The notes under the pieces were generated by a model that was given only the letters and a program-made list of their open reading frames with translations, made no database searches and was not told the DNA's origin. Both the position numbers and the translations under genes were made by a program. From the NCBI GenBank assembly GCA_015065545.1, contig SVQA01000005.1, positions 1-64,000 on the forward strand: DNA of 64,000 bases. The letters are read 5' to 3'. The stretch comes from Oscillospiraceae bacterium (lineage in GTDB: Bacteria; Bacillota; Clostridia; Oscillospirales; Acutalibacteraceae). Positions 19,736 through 28,263 of the stretch are shown in pieces; positions within the stretch are counted from its first letter, which is position 1; every line of letters begins with the position of its first letter.

Positions 19736-20944
19736 TCAGCCGATAAAATGAGACATAAGTGTGTAACCCTCGGTAATGAGGATTCCGCTCTTTTTTGCTG
19801 TTTCTTCGGTAAATGTATCTGCACCCTCTACCGATTTATTGCTGCGATAAATCATATAGGGCACGGGATTTCTTGAATGTGTGCGAGTGATAAGAGGAGT
19901 GGGATGATCAGGGCACACAAGCACTGCAAAGTCCTCTCCTGCTCCCTCAAGATATTCTACTACAGGAGCAAGTACTCTTTCGTCGATAAGCTCGATTGCA
20001 CGGACTTTATTCTGGCATTCTGCTCTGTGACCGCACTCATCGGGAGCTTCAACGTGAACATAAACCAAGTCCTGACCTCGTTTAAACTCATCAATAGCAG
20101 CAGAAGCCTTGCCTTCGAAGTTAGTATCTATGTAGCCTGTAGCACCCTCTACATCTACACTTGTCATCTTTGCACATATTGCAATACCTTTTAAGAGATC
20201 AACTGCAGAAACCATACTGCCCTTGAGATTATAAAGGTACTCGAAACTGTCAAGAAGAGGCTTTGTACCCTCACCCCAAAGCCAGATAGAGTTTGCAGGA
20301 CGCTTTCCCCTTGCAATTCTCTCAAGGTTCACAGGATGGTCTTTTAGAAGCTCGAAGCTCCTCTTCATAAGAGGCAAAAGCTTTTCCTTTGCCACATCTG
20401 TAGGCAGGTAATCTTTAATCTCTCTGCCTGTAATATCGTGAGGAGGAGTGAGTTTGCCGGGCTTTGCGTTACCATTTGCCCATACAAGACAATGACGGTA
20501 AGAAACACCTGAATAGAACGTAAACTCCTCTGTTCCCATATTCTCCTGCACATATTCTATAAGGACCCGTGCTTCCTCTGTAGAAATATCGTCTGCACAG
20601 TAGTCGAGGATAGTTTTATCCTCGTAATTTTCCTCGTCAGAAAGAGTTACAAGATTACAGCGGAAGGTAACATCAGTATCCTTAAGGTCTATACCGATAG
20701 AAGCCGCCTCCAAAGGTGAACGACCGCTGTAATATTTTTTTGCATCATAACCCAGTACCGCAAGATTTGCAACATCGCTTCCGGGAGACATAGAGTCGTC
20801 TACTGTCTTGACCATACCTAACTCGGAAACCTTTGCCAGCTTATCCATACAAGGCTTATTTGCAAGCTCCATAGGAGTTTTATTCTGTAAATCAACGTAT
20901 GGCTCGTCTGCCATACCGTCACAAAGCATTACTAAATATTTCAT
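19736..20944 (-). CDS. apgM: Cofactor-independent phosphoglycerate mutase, ApgM type
   Basis: 402 residues. Interconverts 3- and 2-phosphoglycerate in glycolysis. It belongs to the alkaline-phosphatase superfamily branch first known from archaea: N-terminal VMLCDGMADEP with the metal Asp, MSPGSDVANLAVLGYD with the catalytic Ser, HVEAPDECGHRAE and VCPDHPTPLITRTHS with metal ligands. It is shorter than the bacterial GpmI form (about 510 residues). It lies 32 bases after prfB on the same strand, so the two may share a transcript. Confidence 0.95.
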   Translation of the reverse strand: MKYLVMLCDGMADEPYVDLQNKTPMELANKPCMDKLAKVSELGMVKTVDDSMSPGSDVANLAVLGYDAKKYYSGRSPLEAASIGIDLKDTDVTFRCNLVTLSDEENYEDKTILDYCADDISTEEARVLIEYVQENMGTEEFTFYSGVSYRHCLVWANGNAKPGKLTPPHDITGREIKDYLPTDVAKEKLLPLMKRSFELLKDHPVNLERIARGKRPANSIWLWGEGTKPLLDSFEYLYNLKGSMVSAVDLLKGIAICAKMTSVDVEGATGYIDTNFEGKASAAIDEFKRGQDLVYVHVEAPDECGHRAECQNKVRAIELIDERVLAPVVEYLEGAGEDFAVLVCPDHPTPLITRTHSRNPVPYMIYRSNKSVEGADTFTEETAKKSGILITEGYTLMSHFIG

Positions 20945-20976
20945 AAAAAGACTTCCTGTCTGTAAAATTAGTTTAA

Positions 20977-22107
20977 TCAGCCGTTATTGCCCTGACTTAA
21001 ATCGCCTGTGGAAAGACCCTTGAGGTAAGCATTGATAAAGCCATCAAGAGCACCGTCCATAACAGCCTGCACGTTACCCATTTCAAAGCCTGTTCTGTGA
21101 TCCTTAACAAGTGTATAAGGCATAAATACATAGCTTCGGATCTGGCTGCCCCAGGTGATTTCCTTCTGAACGCCCTTGATATCAGAGATTTTCTCAAGGT
21201 GTTGCTGCTCTTTGATTTCAACAAGCTTTGAGATAAGCATTTTCATAGCAACATCACGGTTCTGATACTGTGAACGCTCAACCTGAGAGGCAACAACAAT
21301 ACCTGTGGGAATATGAGTAAGACGAACAGCAGACGAGGTCTTGTTAACCTTCTGACCGCCTGCACCTGATGCACGGTATACGTCCATCTTGATTTCTTCA
21401 GGAGGTATTACAACAGAAGTATCCTCCTCGATTTCGGGCATAACTTCAAGAGATGAGAAAGATGTGTGACGTCTGCCGGCACTGTCAAAGGGAGATACAC
21501 GAACAAGTCTGTGTACACCAGCTTCGCTCTTGAGGTAGCCATAGGCATTTTCGCCTTCGATAAGAAGCACAGCACTCTTAAGTCCTGCTTCATCACCATC
21601 AAGATAGTCTACTTCCTTAACATTGAATCCATGGTCTGCTGCCCAACGGGAGTACATACGATAGAGCATCTGTGCCCAATCCTGTGCCTCTGTACCGCCT
21701 GAACCTGCATGGAAGGTAAGAATAGCATTGTTTTTATCATATTCGCCTGTAAGAAGAGTCTCAAGCCTTGCAGCAGCAAGCAAGGATTCAACCTTGTCAA
21801 CCTCCTCCAAAGCCTCGTCGTAAAGAGACACATCCTCTGCCTCATCGCCAAGCTCAATAAGAGTGAGTGCATCAAAGTACATTGTATCAAGCTTTTCGTA
21901 CTTCTCAACCTTTGCTTTAAGGTCGCTTGTCTGCTTTAAAACCTTCTGTGAATTTTCAAGGTCATCCCAAAAGCCCGGCTCTGTTGCACGATTCTCAAGC
22001 TGTTGAATCTGAGAACGCATCTGAGAAAGTCCCAAAGCATCGGCATAATCGTCAATATCAGGTCTGAGAGCCTCAAGTCTTAATTTCAATTCTTCAAACT
22101 GAAGCAT
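20977..22107 (-). CDS. prfB: Peptide chain release factor 2, no programmed frameshift
   Basis: 376 residues in one uninterrupted frame. RF2 recognises UGA and UAA; SPF (VRVSPFDSAGRRHTS) is the stop-codon tripeptide motif and GAGGQKVNK is the catalytic GGQ loop. Most bacteria need a +1 frameshift at an in-frame UGA near codon 25. Here the N-terminal region (PDIDDYADALGLSQMRSQ) reads straight through with no stop, so that autoregulation is absent. GAGG precedes the ATG. Confidence 0.96.
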   Translation of the reverse strand: MLQFEELKLRLEALRPDIDDYADALGLSQMRSQIQQLENRATEPGFWDDLENSQKVLKQTSDLKAKVEKYEKLDTMYFDALTLIELGDEAEDVSLYDEALEEVDKVESLLAAARLETLLTGEYDKNNAILTFHAGSGGTEAQDWAQMLYRMYSRWAADHGFNVKEVDYLDGDEAGLKSAVLLIEGENAYGYLKSEAGVHRLVRVSPFDSAGRRHTSFSSLEVMPEIEEDTSVVIPPEEIKMDVYRASGAGGQKVNKTSSAVRLTHIPTGIVVASQVERSQYQNRDVAMKMLISKLVEIKEQQHLEKISDIKGVQKEITWGSQIRSYVFMPYTLVKDHRTGFEMGNVQAVMDGALDGFINAYLKGLSTGDLSQGNNG

Positions 22108-22204
22108 ATATATTTCCTCACTTTAATATAAACTCATAATATTATAACCTAAATCACAAAAATTGTAAACCCTATACAAAATATATAAATTACAAATTAT
22201 TTTG

Positions 22205-22233
22205 TTGCTTTAAGTAAATTTATTTGGTATAAT
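22205..22233 (+). promoter_or_regulatory. Promoter of RING-like gene and galU
   Basis: TTGCTT (22205-22210), 17-base spacer, perfect TATAAT (22228-22233). AGGTGATA follows as ribosome binding site. Confidence 0.7.
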
Positions 22234-22249
22234 AACTAAAGGTGATAAT

Positions 22250-23308
22250 ATGGATTATTCTAACTATCGTTGTCCTGTATGCGAAAAGCCCTTTTTAAAA
22301 GACGACGAAATAGTAGTTTGTCCCGAATGCGGAGCTCCTCATCACAGAGAATGCTACGATGCAGAGAACCGTTGTTTCTTTGAGGACAAACACAAAGAAA
22401 ACTTTGATTTCAAAGCTTATGCTGCACAGCAAAGCAACGGCTATAACAATAACAGCTATCAGAATAACGAGAGCTTTAACGGCACAAATCAGCAAGGCGG
22501 CGAGATAATCCCCTGCCTTAACTGCGGCACCTTCAATGTTTCTACAAATGATGTTTGTCAGAACTGCGGTGCTCCTTTAGATAAAACCAACCGCTACACT
22601 CACTACGACAGACACGCAAGCGAAGCTCAGACTCCACCCCCTGCAAAAGAAAAGCCTTCAGACAATCCCTTCTCTGCAAGCTTTGTCTTTGACCCTATGG
22701 GCGGACTTCAGCCGGAAGAGGATTTAGGTGCAGGTGTAACAGCCTCGGAAGTTTCCAAATTCACAAAGAACAACTCCCCTTTCTTCTGCAGACTTTTCAA
22801 GCAAATAAAAGACACAAACCGCTCAAGATTCTCTTTTGTGGGATTTATCTTCGGTGGCGGTTGGCTTCTTTACAGAAAAATGTACAAGCTCGGAATTTTC
22901 ATAACCTCTTTAATGGCACTTATGATTATCTCCAGACTTTACATTCAGACCTTCTATGCTGACTTGATTGAAAACTTCGCAAAGCTTGCAGAAAACACAG
23001 ACTACAACGTCATTATTGAAGCTTTCAAATCTTTTTATCATCAAATCGATACAGAAGATAAATTGGTATTGTCTGTGTATGTACTAGCATATTTCGGCAG
23101 AATTGCTCTTAGTATCATCTGTGCCATCTGCGGCAACAACTGGTACTATAAGCATTGCATAAATACAATATCCAAAATAAAAACCCAATCAGGAACAAAA
23201 GAAAGTGCAGATTCCCTTATTGAATCCAAGGGCGGAGTAAACGGTACACTCGCTACTTGCCTTTTGATTACAGGAGCACTCTTATCCTTCCTGCCCTATT
23301 TCTTCTGA
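22250..23308 (+). CDS. Prokaryotic RING-like/zinc-ribbon membrane protein
   Basis: 352 residues. Residues ~8-45 are a RING-like zinc-binding unit (CPVC...CPECGAPHHRECY), followed by an Asn/Gln-rich stretch. A second zinc ribbon (PCLNCG...CQNCG) lies near residues 88-110, then a low-complexity linker, then a membrane region from ~190 with three or four hydrophobic segments (GFIFGGGWLLYRKMYKLG resembles DUF2628-type proteins). The N-terminal domains should be cytosolic. The function is unknown; prokaryotic RING-like proteins of this layout are often hypothetical. Its stop lies 11 bases before the galU start, so the two are co-transcribed. Confidence 0.85.
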   Translation: MDYSNYRCPVCEKPFLKDDEIVVCPECGAPHHRECYDAENRCFFEDKHKENFDFKAYAAQQSNGYNNNSYQNNESFNGTNQQGGEIIPCLNCGTFNVSTNDVCQNCGAPLDKTNRYTHYDRHASEAQTPPPAKEKPSDNPFSASFVFDPMGGLQPEEDLGAGVTASEVSKFTKNNSPFFCRLFKQIKDTNRSRFSFVGFIFGGGWLLYRKMYKLGIFITSLMALMIISRLYIQTFYADLIENFAKLAENTDYNVIIEAFKSFYHQIDTEDKLVLSVYVLAYFGRIALSIICAICGNNWYYKHCINTISKIKTQSGTKESADSLIESKGGVNGTLATCLLITGALLSFLPYFF

Positions 23309-23319
23309 CGGAGGACATT

Positions 23320-24195
23320 ATGAAGATTACAAAAGCGGTTATCCCTGCTGCAGGTATGGGAACAAGAGTTCTCCCTGCTACAAAGGTAATGCCTAAAGAA
23401 ATGCTGCCTATCGTAGACAAGCCTGCTATTCAGTATATTGTTGAAGAAGCAGTAAGCTCAGGCATCACAGACATCCTTATCATCACAAACCGAGGCAAAG
23501 GCTTCATCGAAGACCACTTCGACAAGGCTCCGGTGCTTGAGAGTATTCTTGAAAGAGACCAGAAAACCGAAATGCTTGAAAGCATCAATCATCTTGATAA
23601 GTTGGCAAACATCCACTACATCCGCCAGATTGAAACAAAGGGTCTTGGCCATGCCATCAGCAAAGCAAAGATGTTTACAGGCAACGAACCCTTCGCTGTG
23701 CTTTATGGTGACGATGTTGTTGTGGGCGGACAAGCTCCTGCTACAAAAGAGCTTATTGATGCTTACGGTACCTTCGGCAAGGGTGTTATCGGTATCAAGC
23801 CTGTATCCAGAAAAGCAATCAGCAACTACTCCTGCGTAAAGATTGAAAACCTTAAGGATAACATATATAAATGCACAGATATGATTGAGAAGCCCAAGAG
23901 AGATGAGGATATTTTTTCACTCTATTCCATTCTCGGCAGATGTGTGCTTCCTCCTGATATCTATGATATTCTGGAACATACAGCACCCGGCGCAAACAAC
24001 GAAATTCAGCTTACCGATGCTATGAAGGTTCTTGCCCGTGACTGTGGTATGACAGCCGTTGAATATACAGGAACACGCTACGACATCGGCAATAAATTCG
24101 GCATTATGAAGGCAGCTATCGAAATCGGTATAAGTCACCCCGAAATCGGTGAAGAACTTACCGAATATCTCAAAGACCTTGTTAAAAACATTTAA
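23320..24195 (+). CDS. galU: UTP-glucose-1-phosphate uridylyltransferase
   Basis: 291 residues. Makes UDP-glucose from UTP and glucose-1-phosphate, a precursor for glycolipids and wall or capsule polymers. Seen: KAVIPAAGMGTRVLPATK (nucleotide-binding loop), MPKEMLPIVDKPAIQYIVEE and the ILGRCVLPPDIYDILE block. I chose ATG 23320 because GGAGG lies five bases upstream; the longer frame would start inside the previous gene. Confidence 0.96.
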   Translation: MKITKAVIPAAGMGTRVLPATKVMPKEMLPIVDKPAIQYIVEEAVSSGITDILIITNRGKGFIEDHFDKAPVLESILERDQKTEMLESINHLDKLANIHYIRQIETKGLGHAISKAKMFTGNEPFAVLYGDDVVVGGQAPATKELIDAYGTFGKGVIGIKPVSRKAISNYSCVKIENLKDNIYKCTDMIEKPKRDEDIFSLYSILGRCVLPPDIYDILEHTAPGANNEIQLTDAMKVLARDCGMTAVEYTGTRYDIGNKFGIMKAAIEIGISHPEIGEELTEYLKDLVKNI

Positions 24196-24215
24196 TTGTT
24201 ATATAATTTCATAAA

Positions 24216-24260
24216 ACTAATTCGGACAGTACGGACGTCGCTCCTTACTGTCCGTGATTT
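24216..24260 (+). terminator. Hairpin between galU and the ACT gene
   Basis: CGGACAGTA and TACTGTCCG form a nine-base stem with a loop of about 14 bases, followed by TGATTTT. It is a plausible terminator of galU but has a short T tract. Confidence 0.45.
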
Positions 24261-24275
24261 TGAAGGAGAATGTAT

Positions 24276-24548
24276 ATGAAAGCAGTTATCACTGTACTTG
24301 GTAAAGATAATGTAGGAATTATGGCAAAGGTTGCAAATGCTTGTGCAGAAAGAAACCTCAACATCCTTGAGGTTACACAGAGCGTTCTTCAGGACCTCTT
24401 TGCAATGATTATGCTGGTTGAATTTGAGAAGGACAAGGCTCCTTCTTTTGAGGAACTGGGCAGAGATTTCGATGCTCTCGGCGAAAAAATCGGAACAAAG
24501 ATTCACATTATGCACGAAGATATTTTCAATTCCATGCATAAAATCTGA
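24276..24548 (+). CDS. ACT domain protein, UPF0237 family
   Basis: 90 residues, one ACT domain (KAVITVLGKDNVGIMAKVA at the start), a small-ligand-binding fold. Homologues nearly always sit beside a UPF0210 gene, as here (ten bases apart). I chose ATG 24276, seven bases after AAGGAG; the ATG six bases earlier is too close to it. Which ligand it binds is not known. Confidence 0.94.
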   Translation: MKAVITVLGKDNVGIMAKVANACAERNLNILEVTQSVLQDLFAMIMLVEFEKDKAPSFEELGRDFDALGEKIGTKIHIMHEDIFNSMHKI

Positions 24549-24558
24549 GGTGTGACCA

Positions 24559-25920
24559 ATGCTTGAAACAAAAGACATACTTGAAACCATAAATATGATA
24601 GACAACGAACACCTTGATGTTCGTACTGTTACAATGGGTATCTCTCTGCTTGACTGTATCGACAGCGACATCGACAAAGCCTGCGATAAGGTTTACGACA
24701 AAATCTGCAGATACGCTCATGACCTTGTACCCACAGCAGAGGGTATCGAGAAAGAATACGGCATTCCCATTATCAATAAGAGAATTGCGGTTACTCCAAT
24801 TGCAATGATTGGCGCCGCTTGCCAAAACAAAAACCTCATTAAATTTGCACATACACTGGACAGAGCCGCAGACACATTAGGTGTAAACTTCATCGGCGGC
24901 TATAGCGCACTTGTTCAGAAGGGCTTTGCCGCAGGCGACTATGCTCTTATCGAGAGCATTCCTCAGGCACTTGCCGAAACTAATCACGTTTGCTCCTCTG
25001 TCAATATCGGCTCCACAAAAGCAGGTATCAATATGGATGCAGTAAAGATGATGGGACCCATCGTACTTAAAGCTGCAGAACTTACAAAAGACAACAACTG
25101 TGCGGGCGCTTCCAAACTTGTTATTTTCTGCAATGCACCCGAAGACAATCCCTTTATGGCAGGTGCATTCCACGGTGTTGGTGAGGCTGACTGTGTAATC
25201 AACGTTGGTGTATCAGGTCCAGGTGTTGTAAGAGCAGCTCTCTCAAAGCTTGATAACAAAGCAGACCTTACTGCTGTTGCAGATATGGTTAAGAAAACTG
25301 CATTCAAGATTACCCGTATGGGTCAGCTTGTTGCACAGGAAGCATCCAAGAGACTCTGCGTACCCTTCGGCATCGTTGACCTTTCTCTTGCACCTACTCC
25401 TGCTGTTGGCGACTCTGTTGCTCATATTCTTGAAGAAATGGGTCTTGAGATCTGCGGTTGTCACGGCACAACTGCCGCACTTGCACTTCTTAACGATGCA
25501 GTTAAGAAGGGCGGTGTAATGGCATCTTCCCATGTTGGCGGTCTTTCGGGTGCATTTATTCCCGTTTCTGAAGATGCAGGTATGATTGCTGCTGCAGAAC
25601 AGGGTGCTATTGACATTACAAAGCTTGAAGCTATGACAGCAGTTTGCTCCGTCGGTCTTGATATGATTGTTGTCCCCGGCGACACACCTGCAGAGGTTAT
25701 TTCCGCAATCATCGCAGACGAGGCCGCAATTGGTATGGTTAACACAAAGACCACTGCTGTTCGTCTTATTCCTGCTATCGGCAGAAAAGACGACGAGTGC
25801 CTTGACTTCGGCGGACTCTTCGGCTACTCCCCCATTATGCCCCTTAGAAAAGGCTCACCCGAGATTTTCATTAACCGTGGCGGAAGAATTCCTGCTCCCC
25901 TGCAGGCTCTCAAGAACTAA
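24559..25920 (+). CDS. UPF0210 family protein (DUF711)
   Basis: 453 residues, the normal family length. Sequence marks include [17 protein letters not shown] [51 protein letters not shown] and [15 protein letters not shown]. The family has a glycyl-radical-enzyme-like fold name in databases (PFL-like), yet I see no C-terminal glycyl radical motif. It forms a conserved pair with the upstream ACT protein. The reaction is unknown. Confidence 0.94.
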   Translation: MLETKDILETINMIDNEHLDVRTVTMGISLLDCIDSDIDKACDKVYDKICRYAHDLVPTAEGIEKEYGIPIINKRIAVTPIAMIGAACQNKNLIKFAHTLDRAADTLGVNFIGGYSALVQKGFAAGDYALIESIPQALAETNHVCSSVNIGSTKAGINMDAVKMMGPIVLKAAELTKDNNCAGASKLVIFCNAPEDNPFMAGAFHGVGEADCVINVGVSGPGVVRAALSKLDNKADLTAVADMVKKTAFKITRMGQLVAQEASKRLCVPFGIVDLSLAPTPAVGDSVAHILEEMGLEICGCHGTTAALALLNDAVKKGGVMASSHVGGLSGAFIPVSEDAGMIAAAEQGAIDITKLEAMTAVCSVGLDMIVVPGDTPAEVISAIIADEAAIGMVNTKTTAVRLIPAIGRKDDECLDFGGLFGYSPIMPLRKGSPEIFINRGGRIPAPLQALKN

Positions 25921-25985
25921 CAGCCGAAAACAAAATTTTCATTAAAACACACTTTAACTTTGTGCAATTAGTGGAAATAAAACTA

Positions 25986-26014
25986 TTGACAAAAAAAGCG
26001 TGTTAAGATATAAT
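25986..26014 (+). promoter_or_regulatory. Promoter of tRNA cluster Arg-His-Lys
   Basis: Perfect TTGACA (25986-25991) and TATAAT (26009-26014) with a 17-base spacer, 29 bases before the first tRNA. Confidence 0.88.
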
Positions 26015-26043
26015 AATAAAGCTGTCTGAAAAAGACAGCACAT

Positions 26044-26120
26044 GCGCCAATAGCTCAGCAGGATAGAGCAACTGCCTTCTAAGCAGTAGGTCCGGGGTTC
26101 GAGTCCCTGTTGGCGCGCCA
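26044..26120 (+). tRNA. tRNA-Arg (anticodon TCT), CCA encoded
   Basis: GCGCCAA pairs with TTGGCGC. The anticodon arm ACTGC-CTTCTAA-GCAGT gives TCT. The T arm contains GGGGTTCGAGTCCC. Confidence 0.95.
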
Positions 26121-26124
26121 ATAT

Positions 26125-26202
26125 GGTGACTATAGCTTAGTTGGTTAAAGCGCCAGGTTGTGGCCCTGGAGACCGCCGGTTCGAATCCGGCTAGCCACCC
26201 CA
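26125..26202 (+). tRNA. tRNA-His (anticodon GTG), CCA encoded
   Basis: The anticodon arm CCAGG-TTGTGGC-CCTGG gives GTG. The extra 5' G (26125) faces C73 as expected for tRNA-His. The acceptor stem GTGACTA against TAGCCAC has an A4-C69 mismatch; the usual base at position 4 would be G. The T arm CCGGTTCGAATCCGG is perfect. Confidence 0.93.
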
Positions 26203-26205
26203 CTT

Positions 26206-26281
26206 GATCCATTAGCTCAGTTGGCAGAGCACTTGACTTTTAATCAAGGTGTCCGGAGTTCGAATCTCCGATGGATCACCA
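26206..26281 (+). tRNA. tRNA-Lys (anticodon TTT), CCA encoded
   Basis: GATCCAT pairs with ATGGATC. The anticodon arm CTTGA-CTTTTAA-TCAAG gives TTT. The T arm contains CGGAGTTCGAATCTCCG. Confidence 0.96.
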
Positions 26282-26287
26282 GAAAGA

Positions 26288-26320
26288 AACGGCAATTTTC
26301 ACGTGAAGGTTGCCGTTTTT
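26288..26320 (+). terminator. Terminator of the tRNA cluster
   Basis: AACGGCAA/TTGCCGTT stem followed by a T tract. Confidence 0.85.
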
Positions 26321-26355
26321 CTGTATCCTTTTATAACAACAGAGGAAGAAAAATA

Positions 26356-26760
26356 ATGAACACAGCAGTTTTAAAATATGAAAACAATTTTATAAAAATC
26401 TCAGATTTTTTATATCACCAAAACGACATTTATTATAACACGGATTTTAACATAGAAGTCCGTTCAGGTAGTTTTTGCGGTATAGCTCCCTGCGAATACG
26501 ATATAAAAGATTTTAAAATCTTTGTGGAAGAACTAATTGAAATGTATAATTTCAAAAGAAAAAATGTAACTCTTATCGAGATTTGTTACGGAAGCGAAGT
26601 AAATTTTGAAGCAGATAAAACCGGTCATATTACAATTTCCGGAGAAATTTTCGGACAAGGAATGGAACACAGCCTAAAATTCTCTTTTATCTCCGACCAA
26701 ACAGCTTTAAAGCCATTTATCGACCAACTGAAGATGTTAATTAAAAATGTAAACAATTAA
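26356..26760 (+). CDS. WapI-family immunity-like protein
   Basis: 134 residues, soluble, no signal peptide. The C-terminal pattern GHITISGEIFG...LKFSFISDQTALKPFIDQL and the earlier VRSGSFCGIAPCEYDIKDF resemble small proteins annotated as WapI-type immunity proteins, which protect cells from contact-dependent WapA nuclease toxins. No toxin gene lies nearby, so this would be an orphan. The start is ATG 26356 with AGAGGAAG upstream. It directly follows a tRNA cluster and is closed by its own terminator. The family call rests on remembered pattern only. Confidence 0.6.
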   Translation: MNTAVLKYENNFIKISDFLYHQNDIYYNTDFNIEVRSGSFCGIAPCEYDIKDFKIFVEELIEMYNFKRKNVTLIEICYGSEVNFEADKTGHITISGEIFGQGMEHSLKFSFISDQTALKPFIDQLKMLIKNVNN

Positions 26761-26765
26761 ATATT

Positions 26766-26816
26766 AAAGCGTTTCATAATCAGTAAATATCCACTGAATA
26801 CGAAACGCTTTTTCTT
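26766..26816 (+). terminator. Terminator after the WapI-like gene
   Basis: AAAGCGTTTC/GAAACGCTTT with an inner TCAGT/ACTGA stem and a following T-rich tail. It lies between convergent genes. Confidence 0.85.
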
Positions 26817-26837
26817 TTATATTATTTTTACTAAAAA

Positions 26838-27680
26838 TCAAAACTCAACCTTATCCGAGTCGTGACCCGAACCTCCGCAGAAGGGCATCGAGTCAATGAG
26901 CTTCATATCTTCCTCTGAAATTTCAAAAAAGAATACTTCCTTATTGCTCTTTATTCTTTCAGCAGTAACGGACTTTGGCAAAGGCAGTACTTCGTGCTGT
27001 AAGCACCAACGGACACAAAGCTGTGCAGGGGTACAAGCGTATTTTTCTGCAAGAGTTTTTATTACAGGGTGAGTAAAACACTCTCCCCTTGCCATTGGGC
27101 TCCATGCTTCTACAACAATATCGTTACCTTTGCAAAACTCAACTGTATCCTTCTGCATAAAGCCCGGATGAAACTCAATCTGATTCACCATAGGCTTAAC
27201 ATTTGTATACATCAAAGGCTCAAGGTGGTGAGGCTTGAAGTTCGAAACACCGATTGCTTTTACCACACCTTGCTCGTAGAGGGATATAAGTGCTTTGTAG
27301 GTATCGAGATTCACCTTATGAGGCTCCTCATATCTGAGAGCATTTGCAGGCCAATGGATAAGATAAAGGTCCATATAATCTGTGCCGAGAGTTTTAAGAC
27401 TACGCTCAAAAGCCCGCATGGTATTGTCATAGCCTCGGTTTGTATTCCAGACCTTGCTTGTAATCATAACATCTCCGCGAAGAAGTCCCGACCCTCTTAC
27501 TGCTTTGCCGATACTCTCTTCGTTGCCGTAAAACTCTGCAGTATCAATAAGTCTGTATCCGCACTCAAGGGCTTTTAAAACAGCAGAGAAAGCTTCTTCC
27601 CCATTCTTTGACTTATATGTACCAAATCCCAAAGCGGGCAATAGTACTCCGTTTGATAATGTAAAAGACCCGTTGTTCAT
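26838..27680 (-). CDS. Aldo/keto reductase
   Basis: 280 residues, a complete TIM-barrel NADPH-dependent carbonyl reductase. The catalytic tetrad is visible: Asp and Tyr in LIDTAEFYGNEE, Lys in MITSKVWN and His in YLIHWP. GVSNF and LPLPKSVTAERIKSN are the cofactor-binding signatures. It is similar to Bacillus YtbE/YvgN-type reductases; the physiological substrate cannot be told. GGAGG precedes the ATG. Single gene. Confidence 0.94.
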   Translation of the reverse strand: MNNGSFTLSNGVLLPALGFGTYKSKNGEEAFSAVLKALECGYRLIDTAEFYGNEESIGKAVRGSGLLRGDVMITSKVWNTNRGYDNTMRAFERSLKTLGTDYMDLYLIHWPANALRYEEPHKVNLDTYKALISLYEQGVVKAIGVSNFKPHHLEPLMYTNVKPMVNQIEFHPGFMQKDTVEFCKGNDIVVEAWSPMARGECFTHPVIKTLAEKYACTPAQLCVRWCLQHEVLPLPKSVTAERIKSNKEVFFFEISEEDMKLIDSMPFCGGSGHDSDKVEF

Positions 27681-27818
27681 TCTTTCAGCCTCCGTAACAT
27701 CTTATACAATTATTATATATCTATCCCCATTCTCTTGCAATAAAAATATTATTCTTTTAATGTACATATTGCATTTTGAGTTTATCTATGATAATATATA
27801 AAAGTTGTAATTAAATAT

Positions 27819-27894
27819 TGGGCTGTAGCCAAGCGGTAAGGCAACGGACTTTGACTCCGTCATCCCGTGGGTTCGAATCCCGCCAGCCCAGCCA
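27819..27894 (+). tRNA. tRNA-Gln (anticodon TTG), CCA encoded
   Basis: TGGGCTG pairs with CAGCCCA. The anticodon arm ACGGA-CTTTGAC-TCCGT gives TTG. The T arm contains GTGGGTTCGAATCCCGC. A weak promoter (TTGCAT and AT-rich -10) lies upstream. Confidence 0.95.
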
Positions 27895-27895
27895 G

Positions 27896-27930
27896 AAAAC
27901 GACAGATTCCGACAGGAATCTGTCGTTTTC
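27896..27930 (+). terminator. Terminator after tRNA-Gln
   Basis: AAAACGACAGATTCC/GGAATCTGTCGTTTT, a perfect 15-base stem with a four-base loop; the T tract is within the stem end. Confidence 0.85.
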
Positions 27931-27932
27931 AA

Positions 27933-28120
27933 CTAAATCCACCCTTTCGGGTGGATGAAATATTGCTTCGCAATATGAAATACGCCTGCGGCGTGTGAAA
28001 TTCGTCTCGACGGCGAGTAGGTGGATTTAATTTCATCTGAGGCAAAGCCGAAGATTTCATCAGCGTTAGCTGATTTCATCCTTGCATCAGCAAGGATTTC
28101 ATTTTTGCGAGAGCTCAAAT
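27933..28120. repeat. Chain of short hairpins separated by GAAAT/ATTTC
   Basis: Consecutive palindromes: CCACCC/GGGTGG, ATATTGCTTCGCAATAT, ACGCCTGCGGCGT, ATCAGCGTTAGCTGAT and CCTTGCATCAGCAAGG, each joined by ATGAAAT or ATTTCAT. The first half is flanked by AAATCCACC and GGTGGATTT in inverted orientation. No gene is visible. This fills most of the 330-base gap between tRNA-Gln and the Mn catalase gene. Confidence 0.75.
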
Positions 28121-28263
28121 TCATACGTAAAAACGGCAAAAATATCTTTTTGTTCTCTTCCATACATTTTCCATTTCATCCTTCATTCAGTAATATTTTA
28201 TTTATCATTTTGAATTATTTTACTCAATAAGGGAAAGATATTAGTAAAAATGGAGGTTATGCT

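Noticed and set aside
26003..26212. Minus-strand frame of 69 codons across the tRNA cluster
   Set aside because: It is an antisense translation of tRNA-Arg and tRNA-His, not a protein gene.
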